Positions 8,932-16,974 of a stretch of 64,000 bases of DNA are shown here, piece by piece. Both the position numbers and the translations under genes were made by a program. A model generated the notes under the pieces. The model was not told the DNA's origin. It ran no database searches and saw only the letters and a list, made by a program, of their open reading frames with translations. The DNA is from UBA4732 sp963823075 (GTDB lineage Bacteria; Planctomycetota; Planctomycetia; Gemmatales; Gemmataceae): positions 124,001 through 188,000 of the forward strand of contig CAWGKE010000007.1 of NCBI GenBank assembly GCA_963823075.1, given 5' to 3'. Position 1 is the first letter of the stretch; every line of letters starts with the position of its first letter.

Positions 8932-9359
8932 GTCCGCCTCGACGGTGTCGGGACTCCCCCCATGCTGACGGCGTCGGCAGCGTCTCCACAACTCCGTACC
9001 ATTCTAGTTCATGGTGGGGTGGTGGGACCAGAGGGGAAGCGAAAACGGCGCCAAATTGGGGTGGGGGCGGAATGGCGCGTAGCGAGGATGCTGCACACGG
9101 CCGGGCCGCGGGCCGGACGATGTCTTGTCGGAGCCGCGACCGTAAGAGCAAATTGCATCGGGCGACGTGAGTCTGTTTTCTCACGCCGCATTCGGAGGGC
9201 GTTCTGCTCTGTCTTGCTCTTAGGCGAGCGGCAGCGGGAATGATACCCGTAGCGGCATTCGCCAGAATGCGGGCCGACAGCCATTCACCCGCATTCTGGC
9301 GAATGCCGGCTACGGGTAAGGTATTTCCCGCCCCTCGCCTTACGGTCGCGGCCCTGAAT
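8932..9359. other. Intergenic stretch with a palindrome and no gene
   Basis: About 430 bases separate the hybrid kinase from the endonuclease III-like gene, with both flanking genes on the minus strand. I see no convincing coding sequence. The only structure is the long palindrome at 9244-9318. Confidence 0.6.
9244..9318. repeat. Long imperfect palindrome (family C)
   Basis: The left arm at 9244-9273 and right arm at 9288-9318 pair over about 30 bases with a single one-base bulge, around a 14-base loop. The arms contain TACCCGTAGC and GGCATTCGCCAGAATGCGGG. It lies just past the stop of the endonuclease III-like gene, so it may end that transcript. It lacks a T-run, and its length suggests a dispersed palindromic element. 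Confidence 0.75.
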
Positions 9360-10097
9360 TCACCGCGGCTTGGGCCGGCGGCCGCCGACGGCGATGAGCG
9401 GCTCGACGCCGATCTCCTGGGCGTGGGCGCACTCGCCGGCCATCGGACAGGCCGAGCAGTGCGGCTCCTCTTCCCAGCAATACTTGTCCGCCAGGCAGCT
9501 CATCACGTCGGTGAACTGCGCCCCCCGGGCCTTGGGCACCAGATGCTCCAGACTGGCGCGCGCCGCCTCGGCGTCGTCGTGGTGGTCGTCCACCAGGCCG
9601 AGCCGGTTTGCGCAGCGGAGCGTCGGCGAGTCGATCGGGATGGCGTGGCCGCCCAGCGAGCGCTGGATCACCCAGGCGGTGACGTAGTCGTCGGCCGCCT
9701 GATAGGCGGTCAACTGTTTGGCCGCCAGTTTCAGGCCCTTCTTCAAGAGCTGCTTGTCCAGGTCGAAAGAGAACTCGGTCTCGAAGACCTCGTGCAGGAA
9801 GGCCGACAGCCGTTCGGCGCGGGCGGCCGCGTTGGGCAGGCCGGCCAGCGCCTCTTCCAGCTCCCGGTGGGAGCTGACGCGCACCTCGTTCCAGTCGAAG
9901 AAGTTCTCCACCAGATTGCAGAAAGCTTGTTCGGCCTGTTGGTGCGAGGCGCCCTCGCGGCACAGGGCGTAGATGAACTCGTGCAGCACCGGACGCGGCT
10001 CCGACTCCGGTTCCGCCTCCGCGGCCTTGCGAGCGGCGTGGAACAGGTGCGTCAGCAGCCGTTGCTTGTTGATCGTGGTCGCCATGGGTCGTTTCAT
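9360..10097 (-). CDS. Endonuclease III-like HhH-GPD protein with an iron-sulfur loop
   Basis: This 245-residue protein resembles base-excision-repair DNA glycosylases. The C-terminus has the [4Fe-4S] ligand pattern C-x6-C-x2-C-x5-C in KYCWEEEPHCSACPMAGEC. Before it, GGHAIPIDSPTLRCANRLGL matches the region holding the catalytic Asp in endonuclease III. The segment that should be a hairpin-helix-hairpin with the catalytic Lys (LPGVGRKTA in the family) reads instead YQAADDYVTA and lacks the Lys. The protein may therefore be catalytically altered or only bind DNA. The start at 10097 has AAGGAG two bases away; a second Met at 10085 is possible. It ends the nusA-infB-rbfA gene run. Confidence 0.7.
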   Translation of the reverse strand: MKRPMATTINKQRLLTHLFHAARKAAEAEPESEPRPVLHEFIYALCREGASHQQAEQAFCNLVENFFDWNEVRVSSHRELEEALAGLPNAAARAERLSAFLHEVFETEFSFDLDKQLLKKGLKLAAKQLTAYQAADDYVTAWVIQRSLGGHAIPIDSPTLRCANRLGLVDDHHDDAEAARASLEHLVPKARGAQFTDVMSCLADKYCWEEEPHCSACPMAGECAHAQEIGVEPLIAVGGRRPKPR

Positions 10098-10184
10098 CAC
10101 TCCTTTAGGGGATGGCGAAAGTAGGACCAGGCCGATCCGCCGCCTCACCTCGGGCGTGAGGAAGCACGTCGATCCGGCGCCCGG

Positions 10185-10625
10185 TCACACGTCGGCCGCG
10201 TCGTCGTCCGCCGCTCCCTCGGCGTCGTCCGGCGCGGGCGTCTCCTCCGTCTCTTCCGTCTCGGCGGGCGCGGGAGGGGCACCCTGGCTGAGGGCCTCGT
10301 TAATGAGCCGCGTCATCTCAATACTGTGCTTGACGCCCTTGTCCAGCACGAACGTCACGATCGGTGTGAAGCGCGTTTGCAGACGTTTGGCCAGCTTCGA
10401 CTGGATGAAGCCGGCCGCGTGATGCAGGCCGCGCAGCGTCAGTTTCTGTTCCGCTTCTGTGCCCATGATCGAGACGTAAACCTTGGCGTGCTGCAGATCG
10501 CCGGACACCTCGGCGCGGGTGACGGTGACCCTCTTGACGCGGGGATCGTGCAGCTCGTACAGGATCGTCTCGCTGGCCACCTCGCGAACCGCCTCGGCGA
10601 CGCGGGCCAGCCGGTAGGGTTTCAT
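10185..10625 (-). CDS. rbfA: 30S ribosome-binding factor A
   Basis: RbfA binds the 30S subunit during late maturation of 16S rRNA. The 146-residue protein has a KH-like fold visible as RLARVAEAVREVASETILYE, then DPRVKRVTVTRAEVSGDLQH and AKVYVSIMG. The end is an acidic Glu/Asp/Ala-rich tail. It follows infB by 94 bases on the same strand in the classic nusA-infB-rbfA order. A hairpin of palindrome family B lies in the gap. Confidence 0.93.
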   Translation of the reverse strand: MKPYRLARVAEAVREVASETILYELHDPRVKRVTVTRAEVSGDLQHAKVYVSIMGTEAEQKLTLRGLHHAAGFIQSKLAKRLQTRFTPIVTFVLDKGVKHSIEMTRLINEALSQGAPPAPAETEETEETPAPDDAEGAADDDAADV

Positions 10626-10661
10626 GGAAGCGCCAGCCCCCGGTTGAGCGTGTCCGTTTCT

Positions 10662-10696
10662 CGTTTAGCCGCGGTTCGCAGAACCGTGGCTAAACG
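10662..10696. repeat. Palindrome between infB and rbfA (family B)
   Basis: The 16-base arms at 10662-10677 and 10681-10696 pair with one mismatch around a three-base loop. The outer TTAGCCGCG core is shared with the palindrome at 4302-4366. It sits within the translation operon and could attenuate or process the infB-rbfA transcript (inference). Confidence 0.7.
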
Positions 10697-10719
10697 GATC
10701 GCGACGACCGGACCATGCA

Positions 10720-13713
10720 TCAGGAAAGTGTCCGTTGCACCTGCTCGATGCGGTACGCCTCGATCACGTCGTCCACCTTGACGTCGTCGTAGCCGGCCAC
10801 CTTGAGGCCGCAGTCGTAGCCCTCGCGGACCTCCTTCACGTCCTCCTTGAAACGCTTCAGCGATTCCAGGGAGGCCGTGCGATCCGCCGGCGGATAGATC
10901 ACCACGCCGCTGCGGATCACGCGCACCTTGGCCGAGCGTTCGAGCACGCCCTGCGTGACGTGACAGCCGGCGATCGTGCCGACGCGGCTGATCTTGAACG
11001 TCTCGCGCACCACCGCCCGACCGAGGTGGATGATGTCCTCGCGCGGCTTGAGCTTGCCTTCCAGCGCCGCCCGCACGTCGTCGGTGAGGTTGTAGATAAT
11101 GTTGTACTGGCGGATCTGGATGCCGCGCTCCTCGGCCATCGCGCGGGCGCGGTCGTCCGGTACGACGTTGAAGCCGAGGATCAGCGTGTCCTCCGGCGAA
11201 GTCAGGGCCAGCTGCACGTCGCTTTCCGTGATGCCGCCGATGGCGGCGTGCAGGATGCGGACGCGCACCTCCTCATGCTGCAACTTTTCCAGCTCCTTGC
11301 GGATGGCTTCGATCGAGCCGCGGGCCTCGGCCTTGAGGATGACCTTCAGCTCGGCCACCTTGATCTGGGCCAGGTCCTCCAGACGCATCGTCTTGTGCGG
11401 CGTCAGAGCGGCCACCTGCTGCCGGTCCTTGCGCCGCTCGGCGATCTCGCGCGCCTCCGACAGATCCGGCACGACCAGGAACGGGTCGTCGGCGTTGGGA
11501 ACTTCGTCCAGGCCGGTGATCCGCACCGGGACGCTCGGGCCGGCTTCCTCGATCGGCCGGCCGAGGTCGTCGTAGAGAGCGCGGACGCGGCCGTAGGCGG
11601 CGCCGACCAGGATCACGTCGCCCCGGTGCAGCGTGCCGTCGCGGACGAGCAGCGTGGCGAAGACGCCCTCCTCCTCACTCAGCTTCGCCTCAAGGCAGGT
11701 GCCCGCGGCCGGCTTGTTCGGGTTGGCCTTCAGCTCGCGCAGCTCGGCCACCACCGAGAGCATGTCGAGCAGCTCGTCGATGCCCTTGCCGGTCGCCGCG
11801 CTGGTGTAGACGAACGGCACGTCGCCGCCCATCGTGTCCGGGATCAGGCCGAGGCCGTAGAGTTGCTGCTCGGTCTTCTTGATGTTGGCGTTGGGCAGAT
11901 CGACCTTGTTGATGGCCACGACGATGGAGACGCCGGCCGCCTTGGCGTGGGCGACGGCCTCCTCGGTCTGCGGCATGACGCCGTCGTCAGCGGCCACGAC
12001 GATGACCGCGATGTCGGTCACGTTGGCGCCGCGGGCGCGCATCTTGGTGAACGCCTCGTGGCCGGGCGTGTCGAGGAAGGTGATCGGCCGGCCGCCGTGG
12101 TCCACGCGCCAGGCGCGAATCACTTGCGTGATGCCGCCAGCCTCGGTGGCGACCACGTTGCTGCGGCGGATCTTGTCCAGCAGCGAGGTCTTGCCGTGAT
12201 CGACGTGGCCCATGATGGTGACGATCGGCGCCCGCGGTTGCAGGTCTTCGGGGCTGTCCGGCTTCTTGGCCTCGGCCATCAGCTCCACTTCGGCGTCGGC
12301 CGCTCGCTTGATCTCCAGCTCGCAGCCTGCTTCCAGCGCCATGGCCTCGGCCGTTTCGGCGTCGATGGACGAGTTGATCGTCATCTTGACGGGCGACCCG
12401 GGCGGGTTCAGCTTGAACAGGATATCGACGGATCGCTTGCCGATGGCCTCGGAGAGCGAGCGCACGGTGATCGGGAAGTCGATCGGCACCTTGCCCTTGC
12501 GCGGCTGGGTCGGACCGAAAACCTTCTTCTTCTGCTTCTTGATGCGGACGCGCGGGCTGTCTTCCTCGGTCAGCAGACCGACGCGGCCGCCACGGACATC
12601 ATTCTCCGCCTTGGACTTGCGCTCCGCCTGCCGGAGGTTGCGCTGGTTGTGGCGGGCGTCGCTGCCGACGACGCGGCCGGGGCCGCCGGCGCCGCGCTTG
12701 GCACCGCCTTTCTTCTTGTCGCCGCCCTCCTCGTCGTCGGCGATCTCCTCCGGGACTCCGGGGGCGCCCGGCGGGCGCGGGACGGCCGGCTGCTGCTGCT
12801 GGTTGATGGCGCGCTGGATCTCCTCGAAGGTCCGCGCCGGACCTTCGCGGTTGAGCATCTCGGGAGGAATCTCCGCGATTTTGCGGGCGCCCCCGGAGGC
12901 CGGCGGCGGTTCCTTGGCCTTCTCCGGCGGCTTAGGCGTCCTCGGCGGCGGCGGCATGGCGACGCGGTATCCGCCGGGCATGGAGGCAGGCCGGCCGGCG
13001 CCGGGAATACGGCTGCGGTCGCGGTCGGTGGGGCGGCGCGTGCCCCCCTGGTCGCCCGGGCGCGGCGCATTGGACCCCAGGTTGCGCATCGGACCGGCGG
13101 GCCGACCCTGCGGCAAGCTGGGCGACCGAACCGGCGGCGGAGCGACGGGCGGTTCCGCCGGCTTGGCGGCGGCCGGTTGTACGGGAGGCGGCGAGGTCTT
13201 CTCGGGCGTGTGGGGCGGCGTTTCGGGGGCCTTGGCCGTCACCGGCGGCACGGACTGCGACGGATGGATGGGCGGCGTCATCGAAGGCTCGGCGGAGCGC
13301 ACGGGCATCGGCGCTTCCGGCGCCTTGGCGGCGGGTGCGAGCGACGGGGCGGTGGGGGTGGAAGGAATCGGTTTCTCCGGAACAGGAACGGCGGCCGTCG
13401 GCTGCGAGGTCGGGGGCGTCGGAGCGACGACCTCCGGTTGCCGGGCGACGGGACGCGAGGGAATGACGGGGGGATGCTTCTGGGTCAGGTTCGGAATGGG
13501 CTTGGGCAGCGGGGGCGGAACCTGCGGTTGCGACGCAGCCGCGCCCGGCCCTTTGCGCACCAGCGCCACGATGGCGTCGCGCTGCTCGGGCGTCAACGTG
13601 CTTAACTGGTTCTTCACGTCGAGGCCGTGCTTGCGGCACAGATCGAGCAACGCCTTGCTCTCCATGTCCAGTTCGTGCGCCAGATGGTAGATGCGAACCT
13701 TCTCGTTTTGCAA
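10720..13713 (-). CDS. infB: Translation initiation factor IF-2
   Basis: IF-2 is the GTPase that positions initiator tRNA on the 30S subunit. The 997-residue protein starts with an IF2N domain (residues 1-55), then a long Pro/Ala-rich and later basic linker to about residue 400. The GTPase domain has VTIMGHVDHGKTSLLDKI (G1), FLDTPGHEAFTKMRARGA (G3) and VVAINKVDLPNANI (G4). The C-terminal domains II-IV follow, ending EAYRIEQVQRTLS. It is intact, unlike several neighbours. Its first 57 codons and leader are duplicated in tandem upstream (13815-14082). Confidence 0.96.
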   Translation of the reverse strand: MQNEKVRIYHLAHELDMESKALLDLCRKHGLDVKNQLSTLTPEQRDAIVALVRKGPGAAASQPQVPPPLPKPIPNLTQKHPPVIPSRPVARQPEVVAPTPPTSQPTAAVPVPEKPIPSTPTAPSLAPAAKAPEAPMPVRSAEPSMTPPIHPSQSVPPVTAKAPETPPHTPEKTSPPPVQPAAAKPAEPPVAPPPVRSPSLPQGRPAGPMRNLGSNAPRPGDQGGTRRPTDRDRSRIPGAGRPASMPGGYRVAMPPPPRTPKPPEKAKEPPPASGGARKIAEIPPEMLNREGPARTFEEIQRAINQQQQPAVPRPPGAPGVPEEIADDEEGGDKKKGGAKRGAGGPGRVVGSDARHNQRNLRQAERKSKAENDVRGGRVGLLTEEDSPRVRIKKQKKKVFGPTQPRKGKVPIDFPITVRSLSEAIGKRSVDILFKLNPPGSPVKMTINSSIDAETAEAMALEAGCELEIKRAADAEVELMAEAKKPDSPEDLQPRAPIVTIMGHVDHGKTSLLDKIRRSNVVATEAGGITQVIRAWRVDHGGRPITFLDTPGHEAFTKMRARGANVTDIAVIVVAADDGVMPQTEEAVAHAKAAGVSIVVAINKVDLPNANIKKTEQQLYGLGLIPDTMGGDVPFVYTSAATGKGIDELLDMLSVVAELRELKANPNKPAAGTCLEAKLSEEEGVFATLLVRDGTLHRGDVILVGAAYGRVRALYDDLGRPIEEAGPSVPVRITGLDEVPNADDPFLVVPDLSEAREIAERRKDRQQVAALTPHKTMRLEDLAQIKVAELKVILKAEARGSIEAIRKELEKLQHEEVRVRILHAAIGGITESDVQLALTSPEDTLILGFNVVPDDRARAMAEERGIQIRQYNIIYNLTDDVRAALEGKLKPREDIIHLGRAVVRETFKISRVGTIAGCHVTQGVLERSAKVRVIRSGVVIYPPADRTASLESLKRFKEDVKEVREGYDCGLKVAGYDDVKVDDVIEAYRIEQVQRTLS

Positions 13714-14082
13714 GCGGAATCTCCCCCGTGTGGATGCTTCGACCGCCGACGCGCCCGGCCAGGCGTGTTTTCTCTGCCACTCTCTATTCTAACCGTCCGG
13801 CCCACCGAGAAACCGGACCCTTGCGCACCAGGGCCACGATGGCATCGCGCTGCTCGGGCGTCAACGTGCTGAACTGGTTCTTCACGTCGAGGCCGTGCTT
13901 TCGGCACAGGTCGAGCAGGACCTTGCTCTCCATGTCCAGTTCGCGGGCCAGATGACAAATGCGAACCTTCTCGTTTTGCAAGCGGAATCTCCCCCGTGTG
14001 GATGCTTCGACCGCCGACTCACCCCTGTGGGCGCATTATACACACTATTCTCTATTCTAACCGCCTGGCCGGCCGAGAAAAG
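13547..14082. repeat. 268-bp tandem duplication covering the infB 5' end and its leader
   Basis: Copy 1 (13547-13814) and copy 2 (13815-14082) are adjacent direct repeats at an offset of exactly 268 bases. Aligned landmarks include TTGCGCACCAG, the start region CGTTTTGCAAGCGGAATCTC, and TCTCTATTCTAACCG. Each copy contains the infB leader, the start codon and about 57 codons of the IF2N domain. Scattered substitutions in both coding and leader parts show that the duplication is not recent and not a simple assembly copy. Confidence 0.9.
13784..13981 (-). CDS. Stand-alone IF2 N-terminal domain mini-protein
   Basis: This 65-residue gene starts MQNEKVRICHLARELDMESK, matching the first 57 residues of the infB product with five substitutions (Y9C, H13R, A21V, L37F and a change at the break). 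It then reads eight new residues (VSRWAGRLE at the junction) encoded by the duplicated leader and stops. IF2N is a small helical domain that helps IF-2 bind the 30S subunit or IF-1. Its leader copy carries the same GGGGGAGATTCCGC upstream of ATG as infB, so it is probably translated. It could be a decoy domain or simply a decaying duplicate. I know of no named family. Confidence 0.6.
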   Translation of the reverse strand: MQNEKVRICHLARELDMESKVLLDLCRKHGLDVKNQFSTLTPEQRDAIVALVRKGPVSRWAGRLE

Positions 14083-14102
14083 GGAATCTTCCAGGCGGAC
14101 CC

Positions 14103-14167
14103 TGGCGAGCGGCCGGCGTGAGCCGGCTGATAGGTCGCATTAGCCGGCTCACGCCGGCCGCTCGCCA
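14103..14167. repeat. 26-bp perfect palindrome between nusA and the IF2N mini-gene (family A)
   Basis: The arms at 14103-14128 and 14142-14167 are exact reverse complements around a 13-base loop. The sequence shares GGCGAGCGG-x2-GGCGT-x-AGCC-x2-CTGAT with the palindrome at 587-663. It begins 13 bases past the nusA stop and could shape nusA-infB transcript levels (inference). Confidence 0.85.
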
Positions 14168-14180
14168 AAATCCGGGTCGA

Positions 14181-15680
14181 TCACCCCTCGTCCGGCGCCG
14201 GCGCCTCCTCCGTCGGCGGTTCCTCGGCGGCCGGCGCCTCGCCGAAAAGCTGGGCCGCGCTGACGTGCGGCTCCTCCGGCGCTTTTTCCGTCGCCTCTGG
14301 CCCGAACAGCTGTTCCGCCGTCAAGCGAGCTTCCGCCGGCTCTTCCTCCACGGGCGCCGTCGTGGATTCCCCGAATATCTGCTCCGCGCTCGGCGCCGGC
14401 TCCTCGGGGGCCGGGACCGTCACGTCCGGGCCGAGCAAGTCGATGGCGCGCTGCTGCGGCGTCGATCGCGGCGCCGGGGCCGGGGCGTTGGCCCGCGCGA
14501 TTTCCTCGGCCGCCTTGGCCGCGCGCGTCTCTTCCTCCACGCGCACCGCCGCCTCCTCGGCGAACTGAATGAAGTCGTCGGCGATCTCTTCCGACACGCC
14601 CGTCAGCTCGCCCAGCTCCGCCGGCTCGACGAACGTGAGATCGTCGTAGGACAGGAACCCTTCCTCGATGAGCGCCTCGACCATCTCCGGCGCGAGGCCG
14701 GGCACCTGCGAGAACCAGCCCTCGGCCCGTTCGATGCCCTCGTTCAGCTCGTCGTGGGTCATGATCTCGATGTCCCAGCCGACGAGCTTCGAGGCCAGGC
14801 GGACGTTCTGACCGCGCCGGCCGATGGCCAGCGACAGCTGATCTTCCTTCACCAGCACGATGGCCCGGCCCAGCCGCGGGTAAAGGAACACCTCCTCGAC
14901 CTGGGCCGGCTGAAGACCGTTGGGAATGAGTACCTGGAGGGCGTCGTTCCAGCGCACGATGTCGATGCGCTCGCCGCCCAGTTCGTCCACGATGTTCTTG
15001 ATGCGGCTGCCGCGGACGCCGACGCAGGCGCCGACGCAATCGACCTTCATGTCAATGCTGGAGACGGCCACCTTGGTGCGGTAGCCGGCCTCGCGCGCCA
15101 CGGCCTTGATCTCGATGGTGCGGTCGGCGATTTCGGGGATCTCGTTCTCGAACAATCGCCGCACCAGATCGGGGTGGTTCCGCGACAGGATGATGCGAAC
15201 GCGGTGGCCGACGCGCTTCACTTCGAGGATGACCGCCTTGACGCGCTCACCGACGTGGTGCGTTTCGCCGGGGATCTGTTCGCCGCGCGGCAACAGCGCC
15301 TCGGTCTTGCCGAGGCTGACGGTGGCGGCGCCGCCCTCGAAGCGGCTGACGGTGCCGTTGACGAGGAGGCCTTTTTTCGCCTCGTACTCGTTGAAGACGG
15401 CGTTGCTTTCCTCTTCGCGGAAGCCCTGGATGAGGACCTGCTTGGCGGCCTGGGCGGGGATGCGGCCGAGTTCCTCGACGGCGAGGGCCTTTTCGCCCTT
15501 CATGGCTTGCATGTCGCCGGACTGGCGGTCGATGGTGACGACGATGCCGTCCTCGTCATCGTAGCACTTCTGAATGGCGAGGCGCACCGCCTTCTCGATG
15601 TTGCAGAAGATGACTTCTTTGGAAATGTTGCGTTCGCGGGCGACGAAGTCCACGCCCCGCAACAGCTCGCCGCCGTTCAT
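14181..15680 (-). CDS. nusA: Transcription termination/antitermination factor NusA
   Basis: NusA binds RNA polymerase and nascent RNA. The 499-residue protein has the N-terminal polymerase-binding domain, an S1 domain around KKGLLVNGTVSRFEGGAATV, and two KH domains (VGACVGVRGSRIKNIVDELG and LSLAIGRRGQNVRLASKLVG). A helix-hairpin region follows (GLAPEMVEALIEEGFLSYDD). The C-terminus is unusual: a Glu/Ala/Pro-rich tail with three spaced copies of AEQ(I/L)FG-like sequence (encoded at about 14239-14392). It heads the nusA-infB-rbfA run; rimP, its usual upstream partner, is absent here. Confidence 0.95.
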   Translation of the reverse strand: MNGGELLRGVDFVARERNISKEVIFCNIEKAVRLAIQKCYDDEDGIVVTIDRQSGDMQAMKGEKALAVEELGRIPAQAAKQVLIQGFREEESNAVFNEYEAKKGLLVNGTVSRFEGGAATVSLGKTEALLPRGEQIPGETHHVGERVKAVILEVKRVGHRVRIILSRNHPDLVRRLFENEIPEIADRTIEIKAVAREAGYRTKVAVSSIDMKVDCVGACVGVRGSRIKNIVDELGGERIDIVRWNDALQVLIPNGLQPAQVEEVFLYPRLGRAIVLVKEDQLSLAIGRRGQNVRLASKLVGWDIEIMTHDELNEGIERAEGWFSQVPGLAPEMVEALIEEGFLSYDDLTFVEPAELGELTGVSEEIADDFIQFAEEAAVRVEEETRAAKAAEEIARANAPAPAPRSTPQQRAIDLLGPDVTVPAPEEPAPSAEQIFGESTTAPVEEEPAEARLTAEQLFGPEATEKAPEEPHVSAAQLFGEAPAAEEPPTEEAPAPDEG

Positions 15681-15714
15681 GCTGCACCCTCACGTTGATT
15701 CGAGCGCCGCCAAC

Positions 15715-15739
15715 AAAAAAAGTGGGACGAGGCCCACTT
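15715..15739 (-). terminator. Intrinsic terminator or attenuator just upstream of nusA
   Basis: On the minus strand a seven-base-pair stem (AAGTGGG with CCCACTT) around a six-base loop leads straight into seven T residues. This is a textbook rho-independent terminator. It lies 47 bases past the ABC ATPase stop and only 34 bases before the nusA ATG, so it can act as a terminator for the upstream gene or as a leader attenuator for nusA. Confidence 0.75.
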
Positions 15740-15786
15740 GCGACGCCGCCGCCGGCCGCAAGGCCCGCGGAAGCCGTCATCGGGCG

Positions 15787-16887
15787 TCAACCGTCCGACC
15801 GACCGGAGGCCAGCAGCCTTCCGGTGGACCGATCGAACAGGTGCGCCTGGACCAGGGCGAACTCCACCCCCACCGGCGACCCCTCAGCCGCCGGCGCCGG
15901 CCCGTCCATCCGGGCCGTCACCGTCCATTCGCCGTACCGCAGCGTTGCGAGGCGGAATGGACCATATTTCTCCACGAGCCGGACTTCGGCCGACCCCGAC
16001 GCCGTCATCCGCACGTACTCAGGCCGAATTCCCAGCTCCACGTCCTGACCGGAAAAGCGGCGCCATTCATCCCGGCGTTCGTCCAGCGACAACCGCATGT
16101 CGCCGTTTACCAGGCTCAATCGGTCGTCGTCCTCAACCAGCCGTCCCGACAGGAAGTTCATAGGCGGCCAACCGATGAAGGCCGCGGCCGCACGGTTGGC
16201 CGGATGATTGTACAGCATCTCCGGCCGATCCGCCTGCTGAACCTCTCCACGGTCCAGCAGCACGACGCGATCGCCGAGGGTAAGGGCCTCTTCCTGATCG
16301 TGCGTCACATACACCATTGTCGCCCGCAGCCGTCGATGGAGCAAGTGCAACTGGCGCCGCATTTCCATTCGGAGGCGCGCATCGAGGTTACTGAGCGGCT
16401 CGTCGAGCAGGAAAACGGCCGGCTCGCGCACCAGCGCCCGGCCGAGCGCCGCCCGCTGCTGCTGCCCGCCGGACAGCTCCTGCGGCCGCCGGTCGAGCAG
16501 ATCGGTCAGCTGCAACAGCCGTGCCGCCTGCTGAACGCGCTCCCGTCGTTCGGCTTGGTTCGTCCACCACCCTTGCCGGAGGACGAGGCCGAAGCCGAGA
16601 TTGCCGCGGACGTTCAGATGGGGATAGAGGGCGGGCCGCTGAAAGACCATCGCCACGTCCCGGCGGTGCGGCGGCTCCGCGTTGACCACGCGGCCGCCGA
16701 TGCGAATGATCCCGTCGGTCGGCGTCTCCAATCCGGCGATGAGACGAAGCGTCGTGGTCTTGCCGCAGCCGGACGGGCCGACAAGAACGACCAGCTCGCC
16801 GTCGGCAATGGTGAGGTTCAGGTCGTGGACCGCACGGACGCCGTTGGGGTAGGTTTTGCCGACCCGCTCCAGAACGACTTCCGCCAT
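15787..16887 (-). CDS. ABC transporter ATP-binding protein, MalK/UgpC type
   Basis: This 366-residue protein is the ATPase of a carbohydrate-type ABC importer. It has Walker A VGPSGCGKTTTLRLIAG, Q-loop VFQRPALYPHLN, signature LSGGQQQRAALGRAL, Walker B AVFLLDEPLSNLD and H-loop YVTHDQEEA. The C-terminal quarter has the TOBE-like regulatory region (VELGIRPEYVRM) found in MalK, UgpC and MsmX. No permease or binding-protein gene is adjacent, so it may be a shared ATPase serving distant importers. The ATG is followed by VVLERVGKTYPNGVRAV, the normal family start. Confidence 0.88.
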   Translation of the reverse strand: MAEVVLERVGKTYPNGVRAVHDLNLTIADGELVVLVGPSGCGKTTTLRLIAGLETPTDGIIRIGGRVVNAEPPHRRDVAMVFQRPALYPHLNVRGNLGFGLVLRQGWWTNQAERRERVQQAARLLQLTDLLDRRPQELSGGQQQRAALGRALVREPAVFLLDEPLSNLDARLRMEMRRQLHLLHRRLRATMVYVTHDQEEALTLGDRVVLLDRGEVQQADRPEMLYNHPANRAAAAFIGWPPMNFLSGRLVEDDDRLSLVNGDMRLSLDERRDEWRRFSGQDVELGIRPEYVRMTASGSAEVRLVEKYGPFRLATLRYGEWTVTARMDGPAPAAEGSPVGVEFALVQAHLFDRSTGRLLASGRSDG

Positions 16888-16974
16888 CCGTTCGATCCCC
16901 TTGTGGGATCAAGTTACGGAAGGGAAAACGAGCTGTCAACTTGCGTTGAGATATGCGGGCGCAGTTTCACCTGC

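Noticed and set aside
10735..13605. Very long open frame antisense to infB
   Set aside because: High-GC coding DNA often leaves the antisense frame open. The translation is low-complexity Arg/Ala/Gly/Asp/His/Leu sequence, while the minus strand gives clear IF-2 motifs.
14118..15698. Long open frame antisense to nusA
   Set aside because: It is the shadow of nusA; NusA S1 and KH motifs are unambiguous on the other strand.
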